Shown: positions 8,114 through 21,204, counted from the first letter of the stretch. The stretch: 64,000 nucleotides of DNA from Oreohelix idahoensis (GCA_024509875.1 JAMPIV010010589.1:62001-126000), one strand, 5' to 3'. Made by a program: numbers and translations. The notes: generated by a model not told the origin, from the sequence alone.

Positions 8114-11100
8114 AAAACACGCCCAGGTGTTTTATGTGTTCGCAAATCCGAACACGGTCATCGCGAATGTGCACTTAATTTTTAACAATGTACTAACTCT
8201 CCCCATGTACTCTACTTTCAGTCTTGGACAGTTCAAATGACTTGCTTACAGACTAAGATGTCAAAGCCTCACTGAGAAAGTTATGTTTTCCAGCCTTAGA
8301 ATAATGATCCCCGAAAGAAATCAAGACCAGCCCACGGAGGATTCTAGTTAGACATTTTTATTTGGATTATTGAAATAAAGATGACACAGATGATACAATG
8401 TTTTTGTTTACAGACACCCTCATTTAGTTACAGACATTTTCTAAATATTTAGAATGTTACACAACCTTACCTATAACACATGTGTCACACTATTTTGTTG
8501 TAACATGGATCTACACTTTTGTAACTGATCATATTCCACACTTCCATTCACCAGACATGTATTATGTTTATATGCCACCCTCACACATTTTGAGGATCAT
8601 AAGCCAATATTGTAAAACATTGACTGCCCTGAGGTTAGCAGCTGAAGAAGAAAAAAAAAAGAGAAAATAAATCACCCCATTACCAGTCATACACCCCACC
8701 AGCTTGATCCCTGATACTGCCTATCACAAATACCCCAATGACATTTGCGCATGCTGAATTTCTGCAAATGAAGAATCCCTTGAGAGCATTAGTATATGCT
8801 AACCCCTGATTGAACACATTACACCTATTTGTTGATGATGCCTTTGCCCATGTTGAAGAAATAGCATTTGCACATGCTGACCTAGCAAATGAACCCCATT
8901 ACCGCATGATAACCACTAATGACACATGAGATGAAGAAGCAACTGGTTATGTATGATGAAGATGCCATTTTATATTAAGGTGAAACTTTATGTTGTCACA
9001 GATGAGATTTTGTTGAAATGTTTATGCACAAAATCCCCCACATTAACATTGGAGGGATAATCTTATTCTTTCGTGGTCACGAGATAAGACAAGGAGATAA
9101 TAGAATATTGGATGAATCCCATGGAACAAATCAGAGCAGATGATTGTTGCACATACGAGGACCATATTTGAAGTCATTATTGAAGGATTATCAGTAGACA
9201 AGAGACACAAATGAATTATGATAATCCCATGGAACCACAGGTACTAAGGACACAAAATGGAGATTAAATAATAATGAGAAAAAAAAAAAATAATGACTGA
9301 ATAATTGCTACACCCAGAGGTAAAGGAAATAGAGATACATCCGCATTTTTGGAGATATCTTTTTTTTTGATTTTTTTGCTCATTGCCTTTGTAATATGAA
9401 CATTGTTGTATAACAAATGACTATTCCTTATCATGAATTACAGAATGTTGTAAGATAGTTAGAATAAATTGACAATGTACTATACTCATAACATACCCAT
9501 AATTACAGGAGAGAAAATAAATAAATGGTTGATGAAATTGGACATACTGAGATTTGCTCACCCCGAGGATATTGGATAAGAAAATAACGTTATCCCAAGG
9601 ACAGACATGTCACAGATATAGTACATGGACAATTAATAAGGATATATTTCCAGTACAGAATAAGAGGAATAGGAAGGATCCACATTTTAAAATATTGGAG
9701 ATTCCTCACGATCAATTGAATATTTTTCTTCCTTTCTATGTCACATTTTTTGAGTGATGATCCCAAAATATTTTTTCATCTCATATTGTCAAAAGTTCTT
9801 ACATCTCAGTTAAAATGTTTCCATAAATAATTGTTTGATGTGTTTTGCATAAATGTATTGCTAGATAAGGTACATAGGGAGTTACTAAGGATGAATTCTC
9901 AAGATAACAGGAGGACAAGAATAGATACAATGATATTGGTACACCATAAATGATACATTGGTGTTAAAAAAAAAAAAAAAAAAAGGAGACAAATATAAAT
10001 TGTATACAAGGATGCCTCGAGAGTGACAACATGGATACATATTGTCAAAAGTATAAGCAGTTGTCTTAAAAGAGAAAATAAAGTAATACGGAACCCAATG
10101 TAGAAAATTCATGATGATTTGGAAACTATATTTTTCTTTTCCCTTATATTTCATAATATGATAGTAACAACATTCGTCTGTTGGTTGCTGAATAATTTGA
10201 TGTTTGAAAATTGATGTATGGCAAGTCAAAGAAGATCTTTGAAAAAAAAAATATATATATATATATATAAAATAATATTTCTAGGACAGAGTTCACAAAA
10301 AAAAAAAAAAAAAAAATACTGTATTGACAGAAAAGAAGGAATGATTTGAAATAACTGACTAATGGACAGGATCACCACCAGACGTACGGATATTAGAGAC
10401 AAACATCACATATTTTAAAAAAAAAAAAAAAAAAAAATGTAATATAGAACATTTTCTACAGTGACGGACTTAGAACGAGGTTATACACTTACCATTTGGA
10501 AAATGTCTATAACAAGGAAACATTCAGATAAATAAATAAGGATAAGCCATGAGGTTTTAATGCTTTTATTGTGAAAAATGATTACTTATAAAAAATGATG
10601 CTGGTTGTATTATCGTCTGATAAATATGCATATTATGTTTAGAGATGTTTTCTACATGTAATATTGAGCAAGTGGCTCATTCACTGAAAAAAAGGGAAGA
10701 TGATGATGATGAGTACCCATGAAAACATTGGCTATTTTATGAAAGTGGATTACCATTACCATAGGAATTAGAGATTTTGGACATTTCTTGGAATATTGCA
10801 GAGTACTTGGGAAATAGAATAAATAAGTACACAAAAAAAAAAAAAAAAAAAAAAAAAAAAGATTTGTTAAGTCTTGCAGAATTATATATGGAGCAAACAA
10901 CAGGAACAGAAAAGAGATAACACCCCCACCATTCCACCATATCCAAGAGAATGTAATCAACTATATTTTTGAATGAAATGTAATAGATTATGATAATCCA
11001 GCCAAGTTCTGCAAATAAGATAGTTTATTGTTCATTCACCAGTGTTGCCACTCGTCACATTTTTTTTTAGTGATGACCTTATGAGTGTTTTGCAGATTTT

Positions 11101-11419
11101 GTTGGGCAGTGTTGCCAATTTGTAAATTTGGTGAAAAATATTATGATGTCATGAATAAGTTACACTTTTTGAAGTTGATGTCCACTACTAGTTTTTTTTT
11201 ACATAGCAGACGACCTCATATAGACATAGGACCCCAGTATAGGAATTAAATTAAATTTTTTGGAAATATTTTTGGACTTAGAAAAAATTTTTGAACTTTA
11301 AAAATTTTTTTGAACTTAGAAATTTTTGGGGATGGATTTTTGTTATTGATAGTACTCAAATGTCTCCCTACGGGATACATTTGCAGGGCCCCGGGATCTG
11401 TATGTAACCGCGTATACCG
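8114..11419 (+). other. Long non-coding part of the Ty3/gypsy element
   Basis: AT-rich DNA with no convincing reading frame. It contains at least five A homopolymers of about 18-29 bases (near 9966, 10299, 10418 and 10832, plus a mixed A/TA run at 10242-10270), short T runs, and a stretch of TTTTTGGA/AAATTTTT words near 11250-11330. A CG-rich stretch (gcagggccccgggatc) lies just before the 3' LTR, where the polypurine tract should be, but it is not a clean purine run. No envelope-like frame is seen. Confidence 0.6.
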
Positions 11420-12555
11420 TAAGTTTTTTAGATACAGGCTATATTAACATAAAATAAATTTTTATAGAAACAGAAGATTAAAAAAGTCTTGGCGCAGATG
11501 TTTAATTAAACCAGGTTAGCTTCCTAACGCCACGCATTTATTTTAGGCTAAGCTTCGCTTCCTTACGCCAAGCATTAATGAGGGTAGCTTCGCTTAAGCT
11601 AAGCATTGGTCACGTGATTTTCCACCAATGGTTAAGCTGAGTTCTTTTTCCCCGGAATGAACAGGAGAGATGAAGCCATTTTTTTAGTCAGTATGAATTC
11701 AGAGCGGTGGAGACAAGACGTAAGTCTCTTTGCTCAGTGATATTCTATAGAGGAGATTGACTTCGCACAATCAATGCAAATGTGTAATTTCGAAATGTGG
11801 AATGTGATAATTTGTTTGTGAGTTCATGAAAACTGTAAGTATTGCCAAATACTGCATGAAATAACGGTTAGAGCCCACGGTCATAACTGAAACGGAGCTA
11901 CGCTCGAAAACTGGGTAAAGAATTGTAAACCCAGGTATATATCTGAACCTTTTACTAAGAATGAAGGTCCTTAAGCTGAGAGAAAGTCAAACCAAGGAAT
12001 ACTAATGAAATAAAGAAAGTTTGGCTCTTCATTGAAATGAAGAGATAAGAAAAACGTGAAAATCTAGACCACATTAACAAATAAACGAAGGAACACTAGA
12101 AGGATAGAAGAGCCACGCCATGTTTTAGCAACTTGAAAAGATTACGAGATGCAATAAGGAATATTGCATCATTAAAATAATACATTGACTTTTTATGCTT
12201 GTTTATTGAATGTCAACATGCCATTATGCAAATTTGGTGTGGTCACCATTTGATTCAACTCAGTTCTTGTTGGAAATTGAATAAACATTTGTTTCATTGA
12301 ACACAAATGCTGTTGACGAATCATATGTTTGCAGTTAGCCATCATAGCAATTATTAAAGGTTCATGCCAAAGCTAATCGTTGCAGGTGCAACACAAATAA
12401 TAACCATATGCTCTAAAAATAAAACATCATAGAGGATTGTCCCCGAACCTGGTAAATTCCTGTAAGTCTGTAGAGAGAAATCATCACCTCTAGCAGGCTA
12501 GCTAGTAATCAAGATCTAATACTCTCGATTCAAAACAGCAATCCCCACTACCCTA
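11420..12555 (+). repeat. 3' LTR of the 12.4 kb Ty3/gypsy element
   Basis: Direct repeat of 190-1324. The sequence just upstream (from 11399, TGTATGTAACCG) may be the true LTR start, because it gives a TG-ended unit. If so, the upstream LTR lacks about 21 bases at its outer end and this one lacks about 17 at its outer end. Confidence 0.9.
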
Positions 12556-12745
12556 AAGAATTACGTCTGAGGCTCAAGTGAATTCTCCAAGCATAGTGTG
12601 CAGTGCTAGGTTCTCAACAAGTTTCACCACAGGGGGAATCCGTGAAAGTGTGTGGATGATGTCAAGAGTCAATTAAGGTGTAATTAGCCTCACAGGCAGA
12701 GTTTCACTTCCCATCTGTATATCACAGCTGGTGGTCATTGTCGTA
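12556..12745 (+). repeat. Dispersed repeat R1, partial copy a
   Basis: Shares long near-identical blocks with 22060-22255 (same strand) and 53325-53530 (opposite strand), for example TTCTCAACAAGTTTCACCAC followed by AGGGGGAAT. It starts abruptly at the LTR junction, so its left part is missing. No coding capacity is recognised. Confidence 0.75.
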
Positions 12746-14145
<1,400 letters not shown>

Positions 14146-14394
14146 AAAAAAGTTAGTTGCTTATCCTTTACAGGACGTGGCAATCAACCCCAGCTTTTAT
14201 TGGCTGTTTTGTGATTTTTCTAGGCGATTTTTTTCATTCAGTAGTTTGCCATTGCTTTCTGAACGGTACGGCGCTTATACCATTGTTAAAAATCCACACA
14301 AAGCTATCTGCTACCAAACCGCCTGCAGTAGGTTTCGAACCTGGTATATCTGGATTATGAAACTGCGTTCATATCCATTAGGCCACAGACGCCG
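14146..14394 (-). mobile_element. tRNA-derived SINE (SINE1), copy with both Pol III boxes
   Basis: Read on the minus strand it has an A box TGGCCTAATGG (14375-14385) and, after a normal gap, a B box GGTTCGAAACC (14331-14341). Then comes a body of about 170 bp ending in AAGCAACTAAC and a T run. A second copy lies at 32729-32950 on the other strand. The Pol III boxes, a tRNA-like head, and the dispersed second copy with a target duplication identify a SINE. It does not fold as a complete tRNA gene. Confidence 0.8.
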
Positions 14395-14865
14395 ACATAA
14401 AGGAGAAAAAATACAAATACTCAACCATAATATAGTATTCACAATCCTATCCTTAACCCGCGTAATATAGAATACATTTATCCACTTCGGTTATTTAACT
14501 TAAATTGAAATTACAAGCTTAGAGCTTGCCTCATCGTTTAAAAACTCCCGTGAAATAAATTCTAGTCATTAAAACAAACTTAATCATCATGAATTAGAAA
14601 TACATACATATTTCGTCAATACTCATGATGAACTGTGCATTACTACTTGGTTAAAATATTCTCTGACTGATTACTAGCTATTAATTAAATTTATTTTATA
14701 GCTGGCATAGTTTAGCTAGGGAACTCAGTTCCCAGCAAAATACTAGGCAGGATAATTGTACAGAGAATTTCAAAAGCAGTAGACCACAAACTGAGGAAAG
14801 AACAAGCAGGATTTAGAAAGAACAGAAGATGTGTAGATCATATATTCACTCTCAGGAACATTATA

Positions 14866-15258
14866 GTGCAGTGCTCAGAATGGCAAAGACAGCTGTACAT
14901 TAATTTCGTTGATTTTGAAAAGGCTTTTGACAGCATACATAGTTTATGGAAAATACTGAGGGCTTATGGAATTCCAAGCTGCATAGTGTCAATCATAAAA
15001 AGCCTTTATGCCAACATTACGTGTAGTGTTGGGCAGAGCAACCTAACCTTTGAGGTGAAGACAGGGGTACGACAGGGATGCCCCTTATCAACCACTCTAT
15101 TTTTAACAGTCATAGATTGGGTTATGCGTCAGACAACAGAAAGCAGTCCAAGAGGAATAAGATGGACTACATTTTCTACATTGGAAGATCTGGAACATGC
15201 AGATGACATTGCACTACTAGCACATTCACATCAACACATCCAGGAAAAAAACGGATAG
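14866..15258 (+). pseudogene. Family A reverse transcriptase core (broken)
   Basis: Shows RT motif A (VDFEKAFDS), motif B (GVRQGCPLS) and the catalytic HADDIALLAH. The same frame is open upstream from about 14720 (SKILGRII…EQAGFRKN). It stops at about 15258, just after a seven-A run. RT sequence continues in other frames (SEIMTLN, FTYLGC) to 15546, with further indels including one at a T7 run near 15472. It would synthesise cDNA at the nicked target in an intact element. This copy cannot make the full protein. Confidence 0.85.
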
Positions 15259-15546
15259 ACTTAATAAGTTTAGCCAGCAGGTGGGCTTGAACATCAATTT
15301 AAAGAAGTCAGAGATCATGACGCTCAATGTGAGCAGCCCTGAGCCCATATCAGGAAGGAATCAGCAACTGGTACAGACAGACACCTTCACATACCTAGGA
15401 TGCATAGTAACACCAGACGGCGGGGCAGGCAAAGACATCACCATCAGTAATGAATAAGGCAAGAACAGCCTTTTTTTAGCCTAAACAACATCTGGAAGTC
15501 CTCCCAATACAGCACAAACACAAAATTAAGATTATATCAGAGCTGT

Positions 15547-15957
15547 GTGCTTTCTGTGCTTCTCTATGGTGCGGAATGCTGGAGAGTTACAGAGAAGGAA
15601 ATGTCGAAATTGTCCTCTTTTCACACAACATGCCTAAGAAAAATTCACCGAATCTTTTGGCCGAATACCATCACCAACCAAGATCTGCTTACTCGGAGCA
15701 AGCAAGAGGGCATGCACACCATCATAGCTGGCAGACGCTGGAGCTGGGTTGGCCATGTCCTCAGAAGAGACCCCGATGCCATCACAAGAACAGCTATGCT
15801 TTGGACCCCTGAAGGAAAACGAAAGAGAGGCCGACCAAAAACAACCTGGCGGAGGACTGTGGAGGCTGAGATGCAAAGAATGAACCAGAGTTGGGGCACT
15901 GTACAAAGGATGGCCACTGACCGAGCAAAGTGGAATCAATTTGTTGTTGCCCTATAA
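15547..15957 (+). pseudogene. Family A C-terminal domain
   Basis: An open 136-residue stretch beginning LSVLLYGAECW and running through RRWSWVGHVLRRDPDAITR and a basic RGRPKTTWRRTVE segment to the natural stop. This domain follows the RT thumb in many non-LTR elements. Here it lies two frame changes downstream of the RT core, so it is part of the broken ORF2. Confidence 0.85.
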
Positions 15958-16033
15958 GACGCCACTAGGCGTGATGGCAACTGACTGCTTTGACGGTCGG
16001 CGGCTAAGGATCAAAGAAGAATAGTTTAGCTAG

Positions 16034-17130
16034 AAATTATTATTTATTCTGCTAGCCACTGTAACACAGTAAAACCTAGAGAAATATAAATGACGGACCT
16101 ATCTGTGATGATATACAGATACACCGATCCCATTTGTAGTATTTGTATAGTTAAAATAATGTAGAAATAAAAATTAGTGGAGTTGTAAGGTTTCGTCTTC
16201 GCCCCGCCTGCAAACGCATCGGGTATTGTTAGACAGTAACGACGAATAAATAATACTATCTTTCCCTAACGTCCTTGAAACTATTTAGAGCATTGGGACA
16301 CAATCAATCCGGTTTTCATCTGGAGGGAGGGAGAGAGGAGCGACAGAAAAATGATACTTTTAACACGTGTTGGTTTGAAACAACACAAATTTGTATGCAA
16401 ACGAGCGTAGTATTGTTAGGCAGGTTTGAATAAAAAGGCGGAAACGCCCCATGCATGCCGCTTAATATAATCACATCGTGGGAAATGTATAAACACACAG
16501 ACAGCGCATGGCCTGCCAAATAGTACAGTTTATGACGTAACAGACTAGTGGTTTCAGTTTGAACAAAGGGAGAGAGGGGGAAAGATGGAGTATTCATAGA
16601 AAAGTAGAAATTTCCGAATATTGTGGAAAATATATGGACTTCTTTATTACAAGGGATATGACCATAAAACTTGGTTAGTTAGATAGAATATCTTCTCCTG
16701 AGAAATAATATGTTTTAAAATACAAATTCCTCCAGATAATAATAAAGATATGGTCATAATACTGTATAGGTTCGTACAGACAGTCGGACAGACCCTCGTT
16801 TTTGCATTCACTATCGGTGACAATTTTTTGCACGCGTTGTTGAAAAAGAAGCAGAAGAGGGAGGGTCAAAGTCCAAGTGGGGAACTTTAGGAGTGAGAGG
16901 CAAATGTATTAGGCCAAAAAGCAAGTCTATTTTTAACTAACGCCAAGATCGGAACGGACCGACCGACAGAGGTACCCCGAAATTTGACTTAATACTGTCC
17001 CTTGAACAGGACGACGCCATGAAAGTCCCTGTGAAAGTGTATGACTTGCCTGTCACCAGAGAGGGATCATATCACTTATCATATTGTATGGAAAAAGATC
17101 ATTGATAATGGCAGAGGTGTTGCGGGGGGG
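16034..17130. other. Unassigned non-coding stretch
   Basis: I see no convincing frame or repeat match. A short CpG-containing section lies near 16190-16220. Small frames on the minus strand (for example 16316-16597) show no family resemblance. Confidence 0.5.
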
Positions 17131-17740
17131 GAATAACCAGCATATTCAAAAAGTCTGTACAGGCACAGTCAGGCCTGTCCTTGAATAAGGCATGTCAGCC
17201 TGGGCCACGGCATCCAAAACAACAGAACGTCTAGGAAAAGTGCAAAATTCAGGCCTTAGATTAATCACTGGAGGGATGAAGACTACTCCAATCCAGGCAA
17301 TGGAGAGATACACTAACTTCTGCTCTCTTGATGACAGACGTGAGGAAAAGGTACTTATTCACAGCGAGAAGCTTCTGCGAATGCCAAGTCATCCAATGCA
17401 TGCCAAACTTGATAGTTTGACACACAAAAAAACACAGGCTGAAGAGAACCAGCTTCTTAAACATCTGCAAATATCTGCATCGATATCATGAAGACCTCCT
17501 CCCAAACATTCTACTGAGATGGAAATGTTAATTGACTATGAGGAGCAGTGCCATCTTAAGGCATGGGCACACTGGGCAGTGCCCAGCGATTATAGGGGCT
17601 CCATGCTGGGATGCTGCCATATTGTTCATAAGACATCTCTTGGCAGAGTGGATAATTGGGTAGGGCTGGTAGGGGCCCAGTGCATTGCTTTGCTGAGGGC
17701 CTACAATGCTGTTAAGACGGCCCTGATGAGGGGCCAAACT
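17130..17740 (+). mobile_element. Non-LTR retrotransposon family I, left part (RT to RNase H linker)
   Basis: The frame 17192-17491 and the bases just upstream read as the segment between RT and RNase H of jockey-like elements (RPVLE…GMSAWATAS, LGKVQNSGLRLITGGMKTTPI, SLDDRREEKVLIHSEKLLRMP). The stretch 17515-17733 is less clear. The element is interrupted at CCAAACT (17734-17740), where a family B LINE entered, and an RNase H segment of similar type resumes at 18579. Confidence 0.65.
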
Positions 17741-18571
17741 CATCATCATCTCAGCCCGTAACCCGTCATGGGTCGTAGGGGTGCCATGGTGGAAGCATCA
17801 GCAGACAGGGTCCTCCACTGCTCTCTATCCTCAGCAATGCGTACAAGTGTGGAAAAACCGTGTCCTGCCCATTCTTTGATGTTATCAGCCCAGGATTTTC
17901 TCTGCCTTCCTCTTCTCCGTTTACCTTCGACTGTTCCCTGAAGGATCGTTTTCGAAAGGGAGTCATGACGAGTTACATGCCCAAACCAGGCAAGCTTTCG
18001 ACGTTTCACTACTGACAAAAGTGGTTCTTGGTGACCTGCATAGGTGTTTATCTTCTCTCTAACATAGACATTTGTTTTGTGCTCTTTATAGCAAATGCGC
18101 AAAATTCTTCTATAACATTTATGCTCGAAAGCCTGAATCCTTCGCTCCGTATCTGCAGTGAGTGTCCAGCCCTCACACCCATACAAGAGAATAGATAATA
18201 CAAGTGATTTGTATAATTTGATCTTCACAGGAAAACTGATGTTACTTTTCCAGATCACATTCAACCTTGTCATGGCAGCTGAGGCCATCTCAAGTCTTGT
18301 CTTGATTTCTTTAATTGATCTTCCATCACTACATATAGTGGACCCGAGATATTTAAAGGTGTTAACTTCTAACGTTTGCCCATTTAACGTAATGTTGGTC
18401 GGAACATGTTTCTTATGGCTATTCACCAATATCTTGCTTTTTTCTATATTAATTTCCATCCCATACGTTCTTGTTACTTTTTCCAGTCTAGAGGTAAGGT
18501 CTTGAAGTTCTGATTCTGATCCAGCTATATCAATATCATCAGCAAAACGTAGGTTGCACAGAGGTCGGCCT
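17741..18571 (-). mobile_element. Non-LTR retrotransposon family B copy 1, 5'-truncated, nested
   Basis: Flanked by CCAAACT at 17734-17740 and 18572-18578, which I take as the target duplication. On the minus strand it encodes the end of the RT and the C-terminal domain, then a short GATGATGAG-type tail. It is about 95% identical by eye to the longer copy at 46422-47966. Confidence 0.85.
17746..18459 (-). pseudogene. Family B RT thumb and C-terminal domain
   Basis: 237 residues that start inside the RT domain (YGMEINIEKSKILVNS just after the catalytic region) and continue through FKYLGSTICSDG, LYGCEGWTLTADTERR and RRKLAWFGHVTRHDSL to the natural end MTGYGLR. Compared with the 46 kb copy, one residue is lost at LEVNTF and a small indel lies near 18525, so no full RT remains. 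Gene fragment of a 5'-truncated insertion. Confidence 0.85.
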
Positions 18572-18578
18572 CCAAACT

Positions 18579-19480
18579 ACTGCCATGAAAATATATGTAT
18601 CTTCACAGAAGTTCCTGGAATAAATAAGAAAGGCCACCAGACCCCTCAACAACTAAAAACTTTGGCTCAGGAAATGATTGAAGAAAAGTACAACCCGAAG
18701 GAATGGACACGCGCATACACAGATGGATCTGCAGAGGGGGCAGTAAAGAATGGTGGAGGAGGTATCTTTATACAATTCCTAAATGGGAAGATCATCCGAA
18801 AGGTCTTCCCAACCGGAAAGATCTCCAATTTCTGGGCTGAAGCTATGGCACTTCTACAAGCTCTGAAAATCCTCACCAGATCAGAACAGCAGTCAGCAGC
18901 TAAGATAGTAATCTTCACTGACTGTAGATCATTACTGAAATCAATACAGAACACCAGAAATGAAAACATGATGAATGAGATCAGATCTGAGCTTAACAAT
19001 ATCCAAAGGTCATCAACCATTGCCCTCCAGTGGAATTGCTGGAAATGAGAGAGCAGATGTTCTATCTAGAAATGGCCGTAAAATGGAATAATCCAGCCAC
19101 CCATTGCCCTATCGAGAAGCCAAAACCATCATCCACAACAAGTACAAAAATCAGTGGAGGAGGAAGGGGATATACAACAGAGATGACCCAATAAACAGAT
19201 ACCGACCACCATTATCCGCCTGAGAACTGGCCACTGCAGATTGCTAGGCCATCTCTATAGCCTCAGAATATCTCACACAAATGAATGTCCATGTGGGACT
19301 GGAATCCAGAACCCCGAACACATTCTCTAAAACTGCCCAACCCATGACGTATGACCTGGCCAAGGGGTGCTGAGCTCAAGCAGAATCGAAGGGGCTGCAG
19401 CGGAAAAGACTGTGGACTTCGTCCTGGCGACAGGCCTGCAGATTTAGCACGACTACAAACTGAACGCAGAAGCAGCAGTG
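18579..19480 (+). pseudogene. Family I RNase H and C-terminal zinc region
   Basis: The open part to 19048 contains a ribonuclease H domain: AYTDGSAEGAVKNGGGG (first catalytic Asp), FWAEAMALLQAL (Glu) and IFTDCRSLLKSI (Asp). After a short deletion at the HSG motif, the fragment continues in other frames with GNERADVLSRNGRK and, near 19220-19340, RTGHCRLLGHLYSLRISH and an ECPCG…EHIL zinc-type end. Order and motifs fit RNase H-bearing non-LTR elements. Multiple stops make it inactive. Confidence 0.75.
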
Positions 19481-19539
19481 TTCTTTTGTTTAGCCTTGTT
19501 TGTGTTTATTTGTTGTGTCTTCTTTCCTATCTTCAGCTG

Positions 19540-20275
19540 TTGTAGGGTTTTGTTGATTATTATTGGTAGGTCCTCTAGTTTGAATGCTAACTGCTCCTGT
19601 AGCTCGCTGGTTGTAAACACGACGCATGCATCCTCTCATACGTCCATCTCTACTAGCCTTACGTTTGATGCCAAATTCCAAGTCTTAACCTTGATGATTC
19701 ATCTATTGCAGTGTCATTCTTTAACAAGCGATCATTAATTGCTCTCAGTATATCTCCCTTATCTATATCTAGTCTATCAGCTATTTCATTACCAAATACC
19801 CCAGCATGACCAGGACAGTATATCCACACCAGCTCTTGTAGACTGGAAGCTTCTATGAATGTTTTCCTTTGATGCCGCAACCAACCACTTTGAATCTGAC
19901 ACAATGATAGCCTTTGTTAATGAAGTTTCAGTTATCCACCTTAAGACTGCAGTAACAGCCTAGACCTCCATTCTCATGCTTGAAGTTGTTATCTTGTAAG
20001 CCCCGCAATGGTAGGCGACGATTCTGCCCTGCACCCGAGCAGAGAAGGCCCAACTGGATTTCTCAACATGGATCACAGACCCATCTGCATATACAATTGC
20101 ATCATCATTGCCGGAATGATCATGTATCAGTTGATTAATTTCCAATTCTGCTTTTCCATTCCCCAATTTCTTCACTCTTCCAAGGCTGATTATGACATGC
20201 TGGTAGTTAATCCAGCTCTCATCTGACATACTCCACTCTTCCCCCTTGAATATATTGTTGACTGTGGCCAGTTTT
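19540..20275 (-). pseudogene. Non-LTR family H: RNase H domain and C-terminal tail
   Basis: On the minus strand, 20229-19960 reads AIVYADGSVIH (RNase H first Asp) with KSSWAFSARVQGRIVAYHCGAY, and 19904-19659 reads VWIYCPGHAGVFGNEIAD, the RNase H C-terminal motif. The two parts are in different frames, with stops between. The 3' end has an AATAATAATCAAC-type tail near 19550. A closely related piece is nested at 51855-52351. Confidence 0.75.
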
Positions 20276-20439
20276 AAGTGAACACTGATGTAAATACTTT
20301 ACTTTATAAACTAAACATTATCGAACACAAGTATGCAAAATATGTGCAGCTAGCGCAGAAGAAAGGTGCCTTTCGGTTATGCAAGTATTCGTCTTATATT
20401 ACAGTACAAGGGAAACAACTGACATTCTTCCTGTGTTTT

Positions 20440-20622
20440 CTTTATAATGAAGGTTGTCCCGTTTTTGTAGTTCAGTTTAATGTGAAACATACCTCAGTGG
20501 CTATTGGAAAATTATCAGACAACAAAAAACTAAAAGCAGCTGTAATTACCATCAAGGAAACCAAAAATTGTGCCTTGAGACAATATAATGTTCCTCGCAG
20601 ACTCACTATCAGTATGTCATAA
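20440..20622 (+). pseudogene. Possible psq-type helix-turn-helix exon
   Basis: After a good 3' splice-like site (tttttgtag at about 20470) the frame reads KLSDNKKLKAAVITIKETKN and then CALRQYNVPRRL before a TAA at about 20620. The spacing of LKAAV..IKE…YNVPRR resembles pipsqueak-type HTH domains at the N-terminus of pogo/Tigger transposases. It could equally be a host factor exon. No downstream transposase was found. Confidence 0.35.
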
Positions 20623-20689
20623 CTGCTCTCAGAAACAATTAAAAAAAAAAACGAATTAAATGGTCAGGCAGAAGTACTAATGGAAACCA

Positions 20690-21090
20690 GTTATTAATTC
20701 AAAACACTTTAAGCACAGTGGATCCCTACAAGATATATGGAAATGAGAAGGTAGATAGACTTGGCAAAGGAGGAAGAAAAATCCACTCAAGATAGGGTTA
20801 CATAAATAAAAAATAACTGGCATAAGGAACACCCAGAGACTGATAACAACAGAGCCCTTCTACTCATTGCCTAGAAGAGATCAAATAACTTTCAGACTCG
20901 GATCTGGCAATACCGACTTAAATGCCATCTGTACAACCAATTGAAAATCGGACAACCAGATATGAACCGATGTACAAACGGTAGAAAATGTCCCCCACGA
21001 CTGTCGGCTCCACGAGAAGAGCAGCTTGGCCTCCATCCAGAAACTATATGGTGCCCAGAGAAACCTGAGACGGACTTACAACTTTAAGAG
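20690..21090 (+). pseudogene. Decayed non-LTR C-terminal zinc region (family I-like)
   Basis: In mixed frames this reads like LP.RDQ.TFRLGSG and NRCTNGRKC-type sequence, followed by a segment resembling LYGAQRNLRRTY. These are the hallmarks of the last 100 residues of RNase H-bearing LINEs. Many stops and indels. Boundaries are approximate. Confidence 0.5.
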
Positions 21091-21204
21091 TGATTGATAG
21101 ATGTAATTATTTAGGAGAGAAGTAGACAAAGTATTCTTCCTCCCAGATACCCCCATCCACACGCTAGTAAAGTTCTTTCAGTGTTTTCTTTTTAATCATT
21201 GTGT

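Larger units (their letters stand above)
190..12555 (+). mobile_element. Ty3/gypsy LTR retrotransposon, about 12.4 kb, near-identical LTRs
   Basis: Two direct repeats of about 1,135 bp bracket gag (CCHC knuckle), protease, reverse transcriptase, RNase H and integrase in the Ty3/gypsy order, all on the plus strand. The only LTR difference I noticed is a T5/T6 run at the left end, so the copy is young. Pol is open only in pieces, with four frame changes. About 3.3 kb of A-tract-rich non-coding DNA lies between pol and the 3' LTR. I saw no envelope gene. No target duplication is visible: the left flank is a LINE fragment (family C) and the right flank is the middle of an unrelated dispersed repeat. 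Confidence 0.92.
14720..16020 (+). mobile_element. Non-LTR retrotransposon, family A copy 1, 5'-truncated, 13 bp TSD
   Basis: Flanked by ATAGTTTAGCTAG at 14707-14719 and 16021-16033, a perfect 13 bp target duplication that fixes both ends. It contains the RT core and the C-terminal domain and ends in a short GAA-type tail (TCAAAGAAGA). The same family occurs inverted at 25658-26127 and 51735-52690. Confidence 0.9.

Noticed and set aside
10652..10960. Minus-strand frames with Phe runs
   Set aside because: They are translations of the A-tract at 10832-10860.
14331..14385. tRNA gene
   Set aside because: A and B boxes are present but the arms do not pair into a cloverleaf; it is the head of a SINE.
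15634..15939. Antisense frames over LINE A (also 25748-26053)
   Set aside because: Shadows of the C-terminal domain; they recur only because the LINE copies recur.
15547..15957. Host gene of craniofacial-development-like type
   Set aside because: Proteins so named in databases often are LINE C-terminal domains; here RT, a GAA tail and a target duplication identify a LINE.
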